Of a stretch of DNA of 64,000 nucleotides, positions 61,857 through 64,000 are shown one piece after another. The stretch's first letter is position 1; every line of letters starts with the position of its first letter. A program made the position numbers and the translations under genes. This stretch comes from Paraeggerthella hongkongensis (lineage in GTDB: Bacteria > Actinomycetota > Coriobacteriia > Coriobacteriales > Eggerthellaceae): positions 1-64,000 of the forward strand of contig NZ_QICD01000008.1 in the NCBI RefSeq assembly GCF_003726035.1, given 5' to 3'. The notes under the pieces were generated by a model, which saw only the letters and a program-made list of their open reading frames with translations, was not told the DNA's origin and made no database searches.

Positions 61857-63359
61857 ATGGCGCTCATCGACAGGGTTCACGGAGCATCGGGCATCAAAAT
61901 CATCGTCGGATCGGCGTTTCTTTGGGCGTGGCTCGACGCGCTGTTCATGAGCGCGTTCTTCACGGCGCCCGACACGAAAGGGCTCACGGCCGAGCTGGCC
62001 GCCGTGGCCGTGTTCGGCTTCAGCGCCCTCGGATATGCAGCCGCCCTCAAAAAGCCAGGCACCGTCAACAAGCTCATCGCCGGAAAGCGCCTGCCGTTGA
62101 TCGCGGCGGTGCTGGGAACTACGGGGTCTTTGCTGCTTACGCTTTCGGGCTTCGGGTTCGGCTGGATGCCGCTCGTTATCGGAAGCGCGCTCGTCGCGGC
62201 ATTCGTGGCCGTGTTCCAGATCGGATGGGGCGCCGCGTACTGCCAGGACGGGGCTCGCACCGCCACGCCCTACGTCGCCGGCGCGTTCGCGTGCGCAGTC
62301 GTCATCGACACGCCCATGCTCTTCATGATCCCGGAAGCGTCTGCGGTGTTCTTCTCGCTGCTGCCCCTTATATCGGGCCTGATATTCACCGCGGTACCAC
62401 CCGACCAGCGAACTTACCGCCGAACCGCCGAAAGCTCGGTTCCCGCGAAGCGCGGCGCGCGAGCCCACCTGAAAACCCACCTGGGAATCTCGATGATGCT
62501 CCTATGCGCCGCAGCGCTCGTGCTGACCAGCTTCGGATACTTGCAGCACCTCGTTTCGTTCTCGTCCATCGCCAGCAACGGGTCGCCCGGCGGCGTGATC
62601 GTGCAGGTTGCCCGCGGCATAGCAGCCATCCTCATGTTCGGCATCGTCTGCATCGCCCCGCAGCGAGCGAGCGCCGTTTACCGCGTAGGGCTGCTGGCGA
62701 TGATCGCCGGATTCATGATGATGTCGTTTCTGTTCGGGTCCGAATTGTTTTGGATTGCCGGAGCGGTCATCATCAGCGGCTACACCGCCTTCGACCTGCT
62801 AGTATGGGTCGTTTTCTCTCAGATTGCCCACACGCAGTCGCGCGACCCGCTCAAAACCATCGCCGCCGTGCGATTGCTCGCGGTCGTCTGCTACGTCGTG
62901 GGGGCCCTTGCGGGCATCCTTTTGGTGGGCAACGACCAATCCATGCACGCGTTCGTCTTCCAAAAAACCACGGCCATCGGCTATTTGGTGGTCATCGCAA
63001 CCGTGCTGCTGCTCAGCAGCGAGGATATCTGGATGCTGTTCGGCTACACCGCACGCGCAGGGTCGGCCAATCAAGAAGGAATCGGGCAGGAAGAACGCCT
63101 GGCCGCATGGTTCGACCGCATCGGGCTCACCGCGCGCGAGCGCGACATCGCGTCGCTTCTGGCCGCCGGTCGCACCCAGCCCTGGATCGCCGACTGCTTG
63201 AGCATATCCGAGAACACGGTGGGAACCCACGTGCGCCATATCTACCAGAAAGCAGACGTCCACAATCGTCAAGAGTTTATCGACCGCGCCATTTCCCCCG
63301 ATCATCCAGCATCACCTGAATCACGTGACCACGTCTCGAACGTCACGGATGTCGCCTGA
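61857..63359 (+). CDS. LuxR-type regulator with a polytopic membrane domain
   Basis: 500 residues. About ten or more hydrophobic helices occupy residues 15-400, alternating with short loops like MFS-type proteins; a LuxR HTH closes the protein (GLTARERDIASLLAAGRTQPWIADCLSISENTVGTHVRHIYQKADV). This membrane-LuxR layout is very common in Eggerthellaceae, where it often lies beside Tat-exported respiratory flavoproteins or molybdoenzymes, as here. It may sense a substrate at the membrane and switch on the neighbouring reductase gene. GGGGAAGGGGA before the ATG. Confidence 0.88.
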   Translation: MALIDRVHGASGIKIIVGSAFLWAWLDALFMSAFFTAPDTKGLTAELAAVAVFGFSALGYAAALKKPGTVNKLIAGKRLPLIAAVLGTTGSLLLTLSGFGFGWMPLVIGSALVAAFVAVFQIGWGAAYCQDGARTATPYVAGAFACAVVIDTPMLFMIPEASAVFFSLLPLISGLIFTAVPPDQRTYRRTAESSVPAKRGARAHLKTHLGISMMLLCAAALVLTSFGYLQHLVSFSSIASNGSPGGVIVQVARGIAAILMFGIVCIAPQRASAVYRVGLLAMIAGFMMMSFLFGSELFWIAGAVIISGYTAFDLLVWVVFSQIAHTQSRDPLKTIAAVRLLAVVCYVVGALAGILLVGNDQSMHAFVFQKTTAIGYLVVIATVLLLSSEDIWMLFGYTARAGSANQEGIGQEERLAAWFDRIGLTARERDIASLLAAGRTQPWIADCLSISENTVGTHVRHIYQKADVHNRQEFIDRAISPDHPASPESRDHVSNVTDVA

Positions 63360-63498
63360 TATTCCAAAATACGGGCATTCGGGCGTTGCGCGGCGCAACC
63401 CCTATCCCCCATCTTGAAGCCACGCGAACGAACTCGCGTGCCGCGCTTCTTCGCATCGGCGAGGATCGCGGGAGGGATTGAAAGGGAAGGGGAATTCC

Positions 63499-64000
63499 AT
63501 GGAAATCAATCGCAGGAACTTCTTGAAGGGCGCGCTCGTCACCGGCGCCGCAGCAGCGGCCGCCGTTGCGCTGCCGGCGTGCAGCCCCGCCGCTCCGGCC
63601 GATTCGTCGGCTGACGCAAGCGGCTCGGCTCAAGGCGGCGCAAGCGCGAAGCATACGTGGGAAGTAGCTCCCGCGCCCATCGCCGACATCGCCGAGACGC
63701 AGGACTTCGACGTGGTCATCGTGGGCGCCGGCCTTGCGGGCGTCAACGCTGCGGAAGCGGCGGCGCGAAACGGTGCGAAAACGGTGGTCATCGAGCGCAA
63801 CACCACCATATCCATTCGCGGCGTGGATGTGGGCCACATCGGCAGCAAGTACCACAAGGCGAACGGCTTCGACCTGGATCCGCGCGTGGCTACGCGCTAC
63901 CTGCACCACGCGTCCCACCAGACCACGAACTACGACCTCATCTACGTATGGGCCTCGCGTTCCGGCAAGGTGTTCGATTACATCGAGGAATTGGGCGCCG
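63499..64000 (+). CDS. Tat-exported FAD-dependent reductase, truncated by window end
   Basis: 167 codons visible. Tat signal M-EINRRNFLKG with hydrophobic stretch and then PACSPAAP, where Cys could be a lipobox; a Ser/Ala-rich linker follows. FAD motif VIVGAGLAGVNAAEAAARNGA starts near residue 74. This is the fumarate-reductase-type flavoprotein of the periplasm (fumarate, urocanate or other acceptor). No heme motif in the visible part. GGGAAGGGG precedes ATG 63499. It should be regulated by the adjacent LuxR-type protein; substrate unknown. Confidence 0.88.
   Translation, partial: MEINRRNFLKGALVTGAAAAAAVALPACSPAAPADSSADASGSAQGGASAKHTWEVAPAPIADIAETQDFDVVIVGAGLAGVNAAEAAARNGAKTVVIERNTTISIRGVDVGHIGSKYHKANGFDLDPRVATRYLHHASHQTTNYDLIYVWASRSGKVFDYIEELGA

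Noticed and set aside
1-64000. CRISPR arrays, tRNA or rRNA genes
   Set aside because: No regularly spaced direct repeats, and no cloverleaf or rRNA-like segments were found on reading both strands; short elements could be missed by eye.

Overview
The window looks like a chromosomal stretch of a high-GC, anaerobic Coriobacteriia member, most likely family Eggerthellaceae. Supporting signs are a selenocysteine formate dehydrogenase, a Tat-exported molybdopterin oxidoreductase with a heme-type sensor kinase, a Tat flavoprotein beside a LuxR regulator with a polytopic membrane domain, diaminopimelate dehydrogenase, and a SUF system ordered sufC-B-D-S-U. The assignment rests on gene content only.

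Left part (1-15.5 kb): an IS200/IS605-type element is followed by a minus-strand defense island that is visibly more A/T-rich than the rest and often uses TTG starts. In transcription order it holds a DNA adenine methylase fused to a specificity-like domain, an unrecognised 179-residue protein, a ribbon-helix-helix protein, hsdM-hsdS-hsdR (type I restriction-modification), mcrB-mcrC (modified-DNA restriction), a PHP-domain/ABC-type ATPase and a small acidic protein. Genes touch or nearly touch. Two promoters are visible: one flanked by repeated inverted operators, one with an extended -10 box and its own palindrome. A gene-poor 1.1 kb follows.

Middle part (16.6-35 kb): exported amidase; SulP transporter with a one-base frameshift; HTH/zinc-ribbon regulator; two divergent peptide deformylase paralogs around a 57-residue basic protein; asparaginase; PurF paralog without the glutaminase cysteine; two unknown proteins; WYL regulator; diaminopimelate dehydrogenase; a formate dehydrogenase operon (flavoprotein partner plus a selenoprotein read through UGA at 30035-30037); a D-2-hydroxyacid dehydrogenase; L-lactate dehydrogenase.

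Right part (35-64 kb): a respiratory operon (Tat molybdoenzyme, FeS subunit, TorD-like chaperone, heme-type sensor kinase, response regulator); rRNA/tRNA methylase; TatD and TcdA; an ABC-F ATPase with a possible leader peptide; an HTH/desulfoferrodoxin fusion; a flavoprotein; an Rrf2 regulator divergent from sufCBDSU; a VOC protein; cysK with an Rrf2-like inverted repeat over its promoter; an MFS transporter and M20 peptidase; a membrane LuxR regulator; and a Tat flavoprotein cut by the window end.

The common theme of the non-island genes is anaerobic redox metabolism: formate, lactate and S/N-oxide-type respiration, FeS assembly tied to cysteine supply, and oxygen or superoxide sensing.
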